A stretch of DNA of 64,000 nt. It comes from DASPKT01 sp035626475. Lineage in GTDB: Bacteria > Pseudomonadota > Alphaproteobacteria > Azospirillales > Azospirillaceae. Below the pieces are notes generated by a model. That model did no database searches and was not told the DNA's origin. It saw only the letters and a program-made list of their open reading frames with translations. Below are positions 18,053 through 25,877 of the stretch, piece by piece (within the stretch, counting starts at the first letter, position 1; each line of letters begins with the position of its first letter). Both the position numbers and the translations under genes were made by a program. The DNA lies in contig DASPNP010000066.1 in assembly GCA_035626475.1 (NCBI GenBank), positions 1 to 64,000 of the forward strand, in the 5' to 3' direction.

Positions 18053-19027
18053 CTAGACCGATGCCGGCTGCGACTCAAGAGCCGATCGAGGCGTGCCTGC
18101 GGGGTCCAACCCCAGCCAGTTCCGGCGGATGCCGAGATACCAGAACACCGCCCATGTGCCGGCCGAGGCGGCCACCGCGAAGATCACGTCCCGGGCGGTG
18201 GCGTGCCCCAGGTTGGCTACCGGATCGAAGGCCAGGAGCGAAGGCTTGGCGGGGATAGAGGTCATGTCGAACAGCATGAAGAAGAGCAGGTTGTGCGCGA
18301 GATGCACGCCGATCGCGGGCTCCAGCCTGTCGGCGCGCCATGTGATCCAGGACAGCATCAGGCTCAGCAGGAGCACGGCGATCCTGACGTCCCAAGCACC
18401 CTCGGCCCAGAGATAGCCGTGGACGCCGGCGAACAGCAGCGCGACCAGGACGAAAATGATCCCGGGCCGTCGCACCACCCTGCCGAGCCCCTGCGTCACA
18501 TATCCGCGGAAGACCAGTTCCTCCGCCGTCACTTGCAGCAGCAGCGGAACGAGCAGCACGGGCAGGAGGATCGGCAGCTGCCTCCAGTCCGGATCGATCG
18601 GCGCTCCCTCCTCCAGGATCGCGTGCAGAGCCATGGGACCGACGATGATCCCGCCATAAAGGAAGGCGGACCGCGCCAGCAGAATGGCGTCGAAGCTCCG
18701 GCCGGGAGCGACGAGTTCCCAAGGGCTACGGCCATGGAGCCACCGCACCGTCGCGACGACGACCGGGATGACAGCCGCCACGGTGAGGAGGTACATCCCC
18801 ACCCACAGCGCGCCCTGGAGAGCCGGATTGAACCCGGCGAAGGGCCAGACCACTCCCGCGAGCGTGAGCAAGGGAACCGGCAGGAAGAACAGGACAGCAG
18901 CCATCAGGCCGAACCCGATCACGTAGTACCAAGTGGCTTCCCGAGAGTTCCTGCCTGCCAGATGATGGAGCGGTTCAGTCTCGGGGATTGATGCGGCTGG
19001 GGAACTTGCCAGCGGATCCACACTCAC
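18053..19027 (-). CDS. CPBP family intramembrane metalloprotease (copy 1)
   Basis: CAAX-protease/bacteriocin-processing family; intramembrane glutamyl protease. Several hydrophobic helices (about 33-62, 73-95, 117-140, 149-168, 189-205, 216-230, 245-265). The family motifs are EELVFRG (E169, E170, R174), LLFAGVHG (H203) and HLAHN (H242, N246). GTG start at 19027 overlaps the upstream gene by 4 nt (GTGA). The protein resembles its neighbour along its length, so the pair arose by tandem duplication. Substrate unknown. Confidence 0.85.
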   Translation of the reverse strand: MSVDPLASSPAASIPETEPLHHLAGRNSREATWYYVIGFGLMAAVLFFLPVPLLTLAGVVWPFAGFNPALQGALWVGMYLLTVAAVIPVVVATVRWLHGRSPWELVAPGRSFDAILLARSAFLYGGIIVGPMALHAILEEGAPIDPDWRQLPILLPVLLVPLLLQVTAEELVFRGYVTQGLGRVVRRPGIIFVLVALLFAGVHGYLWAEGAWDVRIAVLLLSLMLSWITWRADRLEPAIGVHLAHNLLFFMLFDMTSIPAKPSLLAFDPVANLGHATARDVIFAVAASAGTWAVFWYLGIRRNWLGLDPAGTPRSALESQPASV

Positions 19028-19986
19028 CGCCGCACCGCCAGTCCGAGCCAATCCCGCTTGAAACCCAGGTACCAGAATAGACCGCAGCTCCACACCGCCA
19101 CGCCACTCTCCCACCCCATGTCCCACAGGGTGGAGGGTCGAATGTTGGCCTCGGGATCGAAGGCCAGCAGGGAGGGCTTGTCCGGCAGATCGGACATCTG
19201 GAAGAGCAGCAGTGCAACGCAGTTGTTGGCGAAATGAATGCCGATTGCCGGCTCAAGCCGATCGGCGCGCCAAGCGGCCCAGCTCATCAGCAGGGCACCG
19301 ACGAAGAAGCCGAGTCGTACATGCCACGCCTGTTCGATCCAGACCGCGCCATGGACGACGGAGAATAGAAGCGAAACCAGAACGAAGATCACCCAAGGCC
19401 GGCTCACGACCAGCCCCAGCCCCTGGGTGAGATATCCCCGGAACAACAGCTCCTCGGCGGTCACCTGCAGGAACAGAGGCACTGCGGCAGCCACCACCAG
19501 GAGCGGAAGATAGGTCCATGTCGGGCTGACCGGGTAGGCGCCGATGAAAATGGCGTGCACGACCACCGGGACACTTATGATGCCGCCGAACAGCGCCGCC
19601 GCCCTGGCCGCAAGACCCAAGTCAAGGCGCCGGTCAGGAGCGATCAATTCGCCGAAGGCTCTTCCATGCATCCAGGGCAGCAGCCAGCGCAACAGCGGTA
19701 TGATCGTGGCGATCGAACCTAGAAAGAGGGAGAGTTCCAAGGTTCCGGTGATCGCCGCCGACACCGCTGCCCCGGTCATGGGATCGAGCCAGGCTCCGAC
19801 AGCAGGCAGCGCCAGCTTCATCAGCAGGACGAAGGGTACCGTTAGTATCACCATGCCGATGGCAATGAGTATGGTTCCCAGGAGGTAGGTGCCGCCGCCA
19901 TCCACGGTCCCTCTTGCAGTGAAGAGATGCCTTCGCTGCTCCGCCCTCTCCCCGCCCCCCTCGGCAATCACCAGTTCGCTGCTCAT
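19024..19986 (-). CDS. CPBP family intramembrane metalloprotease (copy 2)
   Basis: 320 aa multi-pass protein. Motifs EELLFRG (E178, E179, R183), LLFSVVHG (H212) and HFANN (H251, N255) match copy 1 in sequence and spacing, and both share RADRLEPAIG and KPSLLAFDP. First gene of a two-gene operon; the stop overlaps the start of copy 1. A candidate promoter with TATACT lies about 60 nt upstream. Base composition looks less GC-extreme than flanking genes, which may indicate later arrival. Confidence 0.87.
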   Translation of the reverse strand: MSSELVIAEGGGERAEQRRHLFTARGTVDGGGTYLLGTILIAIGMVILTVPFVLLMKLALPAVGAWLDPMTGAAVSAAITGTLELSLFLGSIATIIPLLRWLLPWMHGRAFGELIAPDRRLDLGLAARAAALFGGIISVPVVVHAIFIGAYPVSPTWTYLPLLVVAAAVPLFLQVTAEELLFRGYLTQGLGLVVSRPWVIFVLVSLLFSVVHGAVWIEQAWHVRLGFFVGALLMSWAAWRADRLEPAIGIHFANNCVALLLFQMSDLPDKPSLLAFDPEANIRPSTLWDMGWESGVAVWSCGLFWYLGFKRDWLGLAVRR

Positions 19987-20049
19987 GTCGCGTCCATCTT
20001 AGCGGCACCGGCAGTGACCGACTTTGGAAGTGCCAGCCGCCACGAGGCG

Positions 20050-20078
20050 AGTATACACGCTCGGCGCTAGTTTCCGCA
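20050..20078 (-). promoter_or_regulatory. candidate promoter of the CPBP pair
   Basis: Minus-strand TATACT (20050-20055) is a near-consensus -10; the -35 position 17 nt upstream reads TGCGGA, a weak match. Leader would be about 57 nt. Confidence 0.3.
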
Positions 20079-20139
20079 TTATCTATCACTTCAATCCAGC
20101 CACTGGCTTTTCTTCGCTCATCCATGGCATTCATCCGCC

Positions 20140-20541
20140 ATGACCCGCCCCATCCTCGTCCATTCCCTCGACGACGCCCTGGCCGCCCTGGAGGCCGCCG
20201 GCGACGGCGCCGTGACGCTGGCGAGCGCGCCCGGGGCGGCGGGGTTCGCCGGCGTCTCCTGGTGGTGCGCGGTGAAGTTCCGGGCGACCGAGCGTTTTCC
20301 CCGGGCCGAGGCCACCTTCATGCTGGATTGCGGCGACGCGCCCGGCCATGTGCTGGGGGCGCTGCGCGGGGGCCTGACCGATCTGATCTTCACCGGGACG
20401 GGGCCCGAGCGCTCGGCGCTGGAGGCGATGGCCGGGCTGATGCGGGCGCGCCTCCATGACCGGCCGGCCGAATCGCTCGATCTAAGGGGCGTGCGCGACC
20501 CCGTTTCGGCCTGTCGGGATTGGCTTTACGGCAGGGGCTGA
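20140..20541 (+). CDS. hypothetical protein upstream of class I aldolase
   Basis: 133 aa, soluble, no signal peptide or membrane segment. Starts MTRPILVHSLDDALAALEAA; notable WWC in GVSWWCAVKFRAT and FMLDCGDAPGHVLGALRGGL. I do not recognise the family. A gene of similar size precedes the aldolase in related genomes as far as I recall, so it is probably real. It ends 95 nt before fbaB on the same strand. Confidence 0.6.
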   Translation: MTRPILVHSLDDALAALEAAGDGAVTLASAPGAAGFAGVSWWCAVKFRATERFPRAEATFMLDCGDAPGHVLGALRGGLTDLIFTGTGPERSALEAMAGLMRARLHDRPAESLDLRGVRDPVSACRDWLYGRG

Positions 20542-20636
20542 CAGCCCTCCGGCCTACCGCATTGGCTTCGTTGCAATGCAATGCGGGGTGGGCTAAGAAG
20601 CCGGCAATCCCAACAAAAACGGGCAGGAATCACACC

Positions 20637-21566
20637 ATGAAGCTCACTCCCCGCGTCAAGGAGATCCTCTCCTGGTACGAGTCCGACAATCCCGGCACCA
20701 AGGCCAACCTGGCCCGCATGCTGATGGAAGGCCGTCTCGGCGGCACCGGCAAGATGGTGATCCTGCCCGTGGACCAGGGCTTCGAGCACGGCCCGGCCCG
20801 CAGCTTCGCGCCGAACCCGGCCGCCTATGACCCGCATTACCACTACCAGATGGCGGTGGATGCGGGCCTGAACGCCTACGCCGCGCCGCTGGGCTCGCTG
20901 GAGGCCGGCGCCGGCAGCTTCGCCGGCTCGATCCCGCTGATCCTGAAGATGAACAGCGCCAACAGCCTGTCGCGCGGCAAGGAGGCGGCGGACCAGGCCG
21001 TCACCGCGACCATCGCCGACGCGCTGCGCCTTGGCTGCTCGGCCATCGGCTTCACGATCTATCCCGGCTCGGACGCCATGTACGACCAGTACGAGGAGTT
21101 CCGCGAGCTGTCGGCCGAGGCCAAGGCCTGCGGCCTCGCCACCGTGCTGTGGTCCTATCCGCGCGGCGGCAGCATCTCCAAGGAGGGCGAGCTGGCCGTC
21201 GACGTGATCGCCTATGGCGCCCACATGGCCGCGCTGCTCGGCGCCCACATCATCAAGGTCAAGCTGCCCAGCGAGTATCTGGAGAACGGCGAGGCCAAGA
21301 AGGTCTACGAGGGCAAGAACATCCCCCGCTCGACCCAGGCCGAGCGCGTGAAGCACGTGATGCAGTCCTCCTTCAACGGCCGCCGCCTGGTGGTCTTCTC
21401 GGGTGGTGCGACGAAGGGCGAGGACGCGGTGTACGAGGATGCCCGCGCCATCCGCGACGGCGGCGGCAACGGCTCGATCATCGGCCGCAACTGCTTCCAG
21501 CGCCCGCGCGAGGAGGCCCTGGCCCTTCTCGACCGGATCGTCCGGATCTACCAGGGCGAGGAATGA
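20637..21566 (+). CDS. fbaB: Class I fructose-bisphosphate aldolase
   Basis: Schiff-base aldolase of the DhnA/FbaB type, acting in glycolysis and gluconeogenesis. The motif VDQGFEHGPARSF and the Schiff-base Lys region AHIIKVKLPSEYL are visible, with phosphate-binding GGATKGEDA and SIIGRNCFQRP near the end. ATG at 20637 follows GGCAGGAATC; 309 aa. thiE begins 3 nt after its stop. Confidence 0.94.
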   Translation: MKLTPRVKEILSWYESDNPGTKANLARMLMEGRLGGTGKMVILPVDQGFEHGPARSFAPNPAAYDPHYHYQMAVDAGLNAYAAPLGSLEAGAGSFAGSIPLILKMNSANSLSRGKEAADQAVTATIADALRLGCSAIGFTIYPGSDAMYDQYEEFRELSAEAKACGLATVLWSYPRGGSISKEGELAVDVIAYGAHMAALLGAHIIKVKLPSEYLENGEAKKVYEGKNIPRSTQAERVKHVMQSSFNGRRLVVFSGGATKGEDAVYEDARAIRDGGGNGSIIGRNCFQRPREEALALLDRIVRIYQGEE

Positions 21567-21569
21567 GCC

Positions 21570-22202
21570 TTGGCGGATTGCCGCCTCTATCTCGTGACGC
21601 CGCCGGCTTTCGAGCCGGCGGCGTTCGCGCATCAGCTGGCCGCCGCGCTGGATGCCGGTGACGTCGCCTGCGTGCAGCTGCGCCTCAAGGGCTGCGACGA
21701 CGACACGATCCGCCGCGCGGCGGACGCCTTGCGTCCCATCGCGCAGGACCGCGAGGTCGCCTTCATCATGAACGACCGGCCGGACCTCGCCCGCGAGACC
21801 GGCTGCGACGGCGTGCATATCGGCCAGGAGGACATGGGCTACGAGCAGGCGCGCCGCATCGTCGGCAAGGACGCCATCGTCGGCGTCACCTGCCATGACA
21901 GCCGCCACCTCGCCATGGTCGCCGGCGAGGCCGGGGCCGACTATGTCGCCTTCGGCGCCTTCTTCCCGACCGCCACCAAGGACCCGAAGGCCCGGGCCGA
22001 GCCGGATATCCTGTCCTGGTGGCAGGAGATGATGGAGATCCCCTGCGTCGCGATCGGCGGCGTCACGCCGGAGAATTGCGGGGAGCTCGTCCGCGCCGGC
22101 GCCGACTTCATCGCCGCCGTCTCGTCGGTCTGGCAGCACCCCGATGGACCCGCGGCCGCCGTGCGCGCCTTCAACGAGGCCATATCCCGGGCCGAGGGCT
22201 GA
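21570..22202 (+). CDS. thiE: Thiamine phosphate synthase
   Basis: Joins hydroxymethylpyrimidine diphosphate and thiazole phosphate to thiamine phosphate. TIM-barrel signatures: VQLRLKG, FIMNDRPDLARETGCDGVHI with the phosphate-binding GQEDM, GVTCHD, DYVAFGAFFPTATK and AIGGVTPENC. Start is TTG at 21570 (MADCRLYLVTPP), 3 nt after fbaB. 210 aa. It could supply cofactor for transketolase nearby, but that link is only proximity. Confidence 0.9.
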   Translation: MADCRLYLVTPPAFEPAAFAHQLAAALDAGDVACVQLRLKGCDDDTIRRAADALRPIAQDREVAFIMNDRPDLARETGCDGVHIGQEDMGYEQARRIVGKDAIVGVTCHDSRHLAMVAGEAGADYVAFGAFFPTATKDPKARAEPDILSWWQEMMEIPCVAIGGVTPENCGELVRAGADFIAAVSSVWQHPDGPAAAVRAFNEAISRAEG

Positions 22203-22207
22203 CTCCG

Positions 22208-22408
22208 ATGCCCTACATCAACCTGCAGATCACCAAGGGCGCCACGCGCGAGCAGAAGGAGCGCATCGTGGCGGAGTTCACCGACACGCTCGCCCGCGTG
22301 CTGGGCAAGAAGCCCGAGCACACGCACATCGTGATCCAGGAGATCGCGGAGGAGGATTGGGGCTATGCCGGCCTCCTCACGGACGAGTGGAAGCGCCGGC
22401 AGAGCTGA
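22208..22408 (+). CDS. 4-oxalocrotonate tautomerase family protein
   Basis: 66 aa beginning MPYINLQITKGATREQKERI, so Pro is exposed as catalytic base after Met removal. The middle FTDTLARVLGKKPEHTHIVI and EEDWGYAG match the 4-OT/PptA family. ATG at 22208 lies 5 nt after the thiE stop. Natural substrate unknown. Confidence 0.88.
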   Translation: MPYINLQITKGATREQKERIVAEFTDTLARVLGKKPEHTHIVIQEIAEEDWGYAGLLTDEWKRRQS

Positions 22409-22454
22409 GCGGAGCCGAGTGTTCTTCAGCGAAGGGAGAAGGAATTTCCCTTTT

Positions 22455-22658
22455 CCCGTCACCCCGGCGGAAGCCGGGGCCCAGGGGTTGCAGCGGGATG
22501 CGACGAATGCCGCGCCCCCAGCGGTCTGGATAGATAATTGGCGTGTTCTTCTGGCCGGCTTCATCGACCGCCCATGGCGGCGACCCCTGGGTCCCGGCTT
22601 TCGCCGGGATGACGGTCAGGGGTCGCATAGGCAGGCGAGAACCATCCGACCGGTTCTC
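22455..22658. repeat. dispersed inverted-repeat element, family A copy 1
   Basis: Left arm CCCGTCACCCCGGCGGAAGC... (22455-22493) and right arm ending GCCGGGATGACGG (22581-22614) are inverted copies around a variable core. A small palindrome GAGAACC...GGTTCTC (22637-22658) follows. The same arms recur at 50080-50238 and 58205-58463. Confidence 0.8.
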
Positions 22659-22668
22659 CAATCCCGCT

Positions 22669-22968
22669 TCACCCCAGGATGGTGTCGACGCCCTTGCGGT
22701 CGATGATGTCCAACAGGCGGACGGCCGAGGCGCTGGGCTTCTTCACGCCCTGCTCCCACTGCGCGACGGTGCTCTTGCCCACGTTCAGCACGGCGGCGAA
22801 GACCGGCTGGCTCAGCCGGGTGGCGGCACGGATGCGGCGCACATCCTCGGCGGTGAAGACGCGCTTGGGCGGCAGGCGCAGGCGGGCCATCTCGCGCTTG
22901 GTGATGCCCGGCACGGACTCGGCCTCGGCGAGGTCCCAGCGGCCGTCCAGCTTGACGATCTCGTTCAT
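22669..22968 (-). CDS. XRE-family HTH regulator (YiaG/HigA-like)
   Basis: 99 aa. HTH at about 49-78: IRAATRLSQPVFAAVLNV then GKSTVAQWEQGVKKPS. The layout (N-terminal strand-like part, then HTH, then a short C-terminal tail ending VDTILG) matches the YiaG/HigA antitoxin group. ATG at 22968 (MNEIVKLDGRWD). No toxin-sized gene adjoins it, so it is solitary. Targets unknown. Confidence 0.82.
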   Translation of the reverse strand: MNEIVKLDGRWDLAEAESVPGITKREMARLRLPPKRVFTAEDVRRIRAATRLSQPVFAAVLNVGKSTVAQWEQGVKKPSASAVRLLDIIDRKGVDTILG

Positions 22969-23066
22969 CGGTCGTGACTGCGGGTTTGGATGCGGTGGAA
23001 GCCGCACCATGGCACGCCGCGCCCCGGCCGGAGCGTGATGGAACCGGGACTTTTTATGGGATTGGC

Positions 23067-24122
23067 CTACGGGGCCGCCACCGGCGCCCACAGCACCTCG
23101 TCGATCGCCTTGGCGCCCGTCAGCAGCATGACCAGCCGGTCGAAGCCCAGCGCGATGCCCGCGCTGTCCGGCATGCCGTGCTCCAGCGCCGCCAGGAAAT
23201 CCGGGTCGACCGGGTAGCGCTCGCCATAGAGCGCCTGCTTCAGCTCCATGTCCGCCTCGAACCGCGCCCGCTGCACCGCCGGGTCGGTCAGCTCGCCGAA
23301 GGCGTTCGCCAGCTCCACCCCGCAGGCATAGAGCTCGAACCGCTCGGCCACCCGCGGATCGTCGGGCCGGGGCCGTGACAGCGCCGCCATGGACACGGGA
23401 TAGTCGGTCAGGAAGGTCGGCCTGCCCATGCCGAGGAAGGGCTCGATCCGGTCCAGCGAGACGCGGAAGAACAGATCCTCCCATGTGTCGCCCTCGCCCA
23501 CACGGATGCCGATCCGCGCCACCTCCGTCGCCAGCAGCTCGCGGTCGGGCCGCAGGGGATCGGGCGCGGTCGCCAGCAAATCGATGCCGGCGAAGCGCTG
23601 GAACGCGTCCTGAACGGTGAGCACCTCCCACTCGGCGAAGGGGTCGCACACCGCCTCCCCGCGCCTGAGGGTCGCGGCGCCGGTGGCGCGGCAGGCGGCG
23701 CGGGTGAGATCCACGCAATCGCGCATCAGGTCGCGGTAGCCGGCGCCCGCCCGGTACCATTCGAGCATGCTGAACTCGGGCGAGTGCGTGGCCGAGCGCT
23801 CGCCGTTGCGGTAGACGTGGGACAGCTGGAACAGCCGCTCCACCCCCGCCACCAGCAGCTTCTTCATGGTGAATTCGGGGCTGGTGTGCAGGTACAGCGT
23901 CGCCCGGTCGTCCGGGTGCGGTCCGCGCAGCTCGGTGGCGAAGGCCATCAGGTGCGGCTCCAGCCCGGGCGAGACCTGAAGCGCCGGCGTCTCCACCTCC
24001 AGGAATCCCTCCCCTTCGAACCAGGCGCGCACGGCCCGGGTCGCCTTCAGGCGAGCCTCCAGCTGCGGGCGGCGGGCGGCGAAGGCCTGGGGGTGCCACC
24101 AGGGCAGGGTCGGCTTGGTCAT
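23067..24122 (-). CDS. epmA: Elongation factor P--(R)-beta-lysine ligase EpmA
   Basis: Class II lysyl-tRNA-synthetase paralogue that lysylates EF-P. The aminoacyl-adenylate core is visible: FLEVETPALQVSPGLEPHL, YLHTSPEFTMKKLL, RNGERSATHSPEFSMLEWYR, and the motif 3 Arg in GIALGFDRLVMLL. It lacks the N-terminal anticodon-binding domain, as expected. ATG at 24122 (MTKPTLPWWH). The target lysine is present in efp at 29888-30454. 351 aa. Confidence 0.93.
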   Translation of the reverse strand: MTKPTLPWWHPQAFAARRPQLEARLKATRAVRAWFEGEGFLEVETPALQVSPGLEPHLMAFATELRGPHPDDRATLYLHTSPEFTMKKLLVAGVERLFQLSHVYRNGERSATHSPEFSMLEWYRAGAGYRDLMRDCVDLTRAACRATGAATLRRGEAVCDPFAEWEVLTVQDAFQRFAGIDLLATAPDPLRPDRELLATEVARIGIRVGEGDTWEDLFFRVSLDRIEPFLGMGRPTFLTDYPVSMAALSRPRPDDPRVAERFELYACGVELANAFGELTDPAVQRARFEADMELKQALYGERYPVDPDFLAALEHGMPDSAGIALGFDRLVMLLTGAKAIDEVLWAPVAAP

Positions 24123-24185
24123 GGGATGGCTCGACAGCGGGCGCGTTGGCATGGTGAAACAAGGCATAGCGATCCCGGACGCCGC

Positions 24186-25154
24186 ATGTCGACCCTTCCC
24201 GACGAACCGCCCCCCGACATAAGCATCCGCTGGGACGAGGGCCGCATCAGCGAATGGTACGGAGCGCTCGCCGCCGTGCCGCGCAGCACCCTCACCCAGA
24301 GCTTCGGCTACGCCCACGCCATGATGACGGTGGAGCGCTGGAAGCCGCGCCTGGGGCTGGTGGAGCGCGACGGGGCCACCGTCGGCATGGTCATGGTGCT
24401 GCAGAAGCGGCTGCTGCGCCTGGTCCGCGTCACCCGCATCCACCGCGCGCCGCTGCTGGTGCCGGAAGCCGACGATCTGCGCACCCGCGCGGCCGTGTAC
24501 CGGCTGCTGCGCCTCAAATACCCCTCCGGCCCGACCCGCTGGACCAGCATCATCCCCGAGCTGCCGGCCGGCCCCGAAAGCGAGACGCTGCTGCGCTGGG
24601 CCGGCTGGCGGCGGCAACCCGGTCCCGGCTACCGCACCATCTGGCTCGACCTGGAACCGGACGAAGCGGCGCTCCGTAAGGGCCTCGACCAGAAATGGCG
24701 CAACGCGCTGTCGAAGGCGGAGCGCTCCGGCCTGACCGTGGAGATCGACCGCAGCGGCGAGACCCTGCCCTGGCTGCTGGACCGCTACAACACCGACCGG
24801 GCCGAGCGGCAGTACCGCGGCGCCTCGGCCAAGCTGCTGACGAGGCTGCGCACGGCGCTGCACAAGGACGGCGACGTGCTGGTGATGCGCGCGCTGGACG
24901 GGAGCGAACCGATCGCCGGCATGCTGTTCCTCGGCCACGGCCGGGCCGCCACCTACCAGGTCGGCTGGAGCGGCCCCCGCGGCCGCGAGACCAACGCCCA
25001 CCATCTGCTGCTCTGGCGCGCGATGCTGGAGCTGAAGTCCCGCGGCCGCACCCGCCTGGATCTGGGCGGCCTCACGCCCAAGGCCGAAGGCGTCAACCGC
25101 TTCAAGCGCGGCCTGGGCGGCGAGGAGGTGGAGCTGGCGGGGGTGTGGAGCTGA
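24186..25154 (+). CDS. GNAT-fold (FemAB/BioF2-like) acyltransferase-type protein
   Basis: 322 aa, double GNAT fold of the kind used for aminoacyl or acetyl transfer. The second half carries YRTIWLDLEPDEAALRKGL, QKWRNALSKAERSGLTVE, then GMLFLGHGRAATYQVGWSG and LLLWRAMLELKSRGRTRLDL, matching FemX/FemAB-related proteins. ATG at 24186 (MSTLPDEPPPD). It is divergent from epmA by 63 nt. Exact substrate cannot be read from the sequence. Confidence 0.72.
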   Translation: MSTLPDEPPPDISIRWDEGRISEWYGALAAVPRSTLTQSFGYAHAMMTVERWKPRLGLVERDGATVGMVMVLQKRLLRLVRVTRIHRAPLLVPEADDLRTRAAVYRLLRLKYPSGPTRWTSIIPELPAGPESETLLRWAGWRRQPGPGYRTIWLDLEPDEAALRKGLDQKWRNALSKAERSGLTVEIDRSGETLPWLLDRYNTDRAERQYRGASAKLLTRLRTALHKDGDVLVMRALDGSEPIAGMLFLGHGRAATYQVGWSGPRGRETNAHHLLLWRAMLELKSRGRTRLDLGGLTPKAEGVNRFKRGLGGEEVELAGVWS

Positions 25155-25160
25155 AAACAT

Positions 25161-25352
25161 CCTTCTCCCCGTGCGGGAGAAGGAGGGACCCGTTGCGCAG
25201 CAACGGGGGGATGAGGGGTCGACAGCCGAAGGCTGGCGTTCTCGACCGGTATCCTAAGACCGCCCGTCGAGAACGTCCGCCTGCGGCGTCCGACCCCTCA
25301 CCCTCCCACCGCTTCGCGGTAGGGCCCATCCCTCTCCCGCAAGGGGCGAGGG
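25161..25352. repeat. dispersed repeat, family C copy 1
   Basis: Starts CCTTCTCCCCGTGCGGGAGA and ends CCCTCTCCCGCAAGGGGCGA, each a short palindrome of the CCTCTCCC...GGGAGAGG type, around a GC-rich core with inverted segments (GTCGAC/GTCGAGAACG). Related arms bracket 34608-34850 and 39621-39753. Confidence 0.65.
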
Positions 25353-25375
25353 ATTGTCGCACCGCTCCTTCCGAC

Positions 25376-25843
25376 CTACGAAGCGGTCTCCCGCGTCCAG
25401 CTCCAGCTGCTCTCCCTGATCTTCCCGTCCTTGCCCGGCCCCGCGATGGTGGCGGTCAGGGTGTCGCCGTCGCGGCGGTAGGTGATCTTCGTCGGATAGT
25501 CGTGCGCGGGGTTCTCGAAGACCGCTCGGCCCGGCCCGCTCTCGGTCAGGGTGAAGGGCGTCGGCTGTTGGCCCAGGGGCGAGGCGAGGTAGACCACCTT
25601 GCCGCCTTCCTCGACGATGCGGATGAACTCGACCGACGGCGCCTTTCCCGCCCGGACCGTGCGGTGCATGCCCGGCATCACCCCGCCCCGGGGCGGCATG
25701 TAGTGCTCCTCGCTGCGGCCGCCGTCGCGCTCGGCCACCCAGGAGCCGGCGAGCCAGGCAAGGTCGTCCAGCCCGGCGGCCCCGGCGGGCGCGGTCCAGA
25801 GCAGCGGCAGGAGGAGCAGGGCGGAAAATCTCACGGCGGGCAC
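25376..25843 (-). CDS. DUF6265-like secreted protein
   Basis: 155 aa with a Sec signal peptide (about 1-22, ending APAGA). The mature part LDDLAWLAGSWVAERDGGRS then EEHYMPPRGGVMPGMHRTVR and ENPAHDYPTKITYRRDGDTL resembles the lipocalin-like DUF6265 family. Located between a repeat element and the MotB-like gene; no functional clue. Confidence 0.75.
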   Translation of the reverse strand: MPAVRFSALLLLPLLWTAPAGAAGLDDLAWLAGSWVAERDGGRSEEHYMPPRGGVMPGMHRTVRAGKAPSVEFIRIVEEGGKVVYLASPLGQQPTPFTLTESGPGRAVFENPAHDYPTKITYRRDGDTLTATIAGPGKDGKIRESSWSWTRETAS

Positions 25844-25877
25844 TCCCGGTGGCCAGGACGCCAGCCTGCCCCGCGCC

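Noticed and set aside
22669..22968. HigBA toxin-antitoxin pair
   Set aside because: The XRE protein is HigA/YiaG-like, but only 98 nt separate it from epmA and no toxin-sized frame adjoins on either side.
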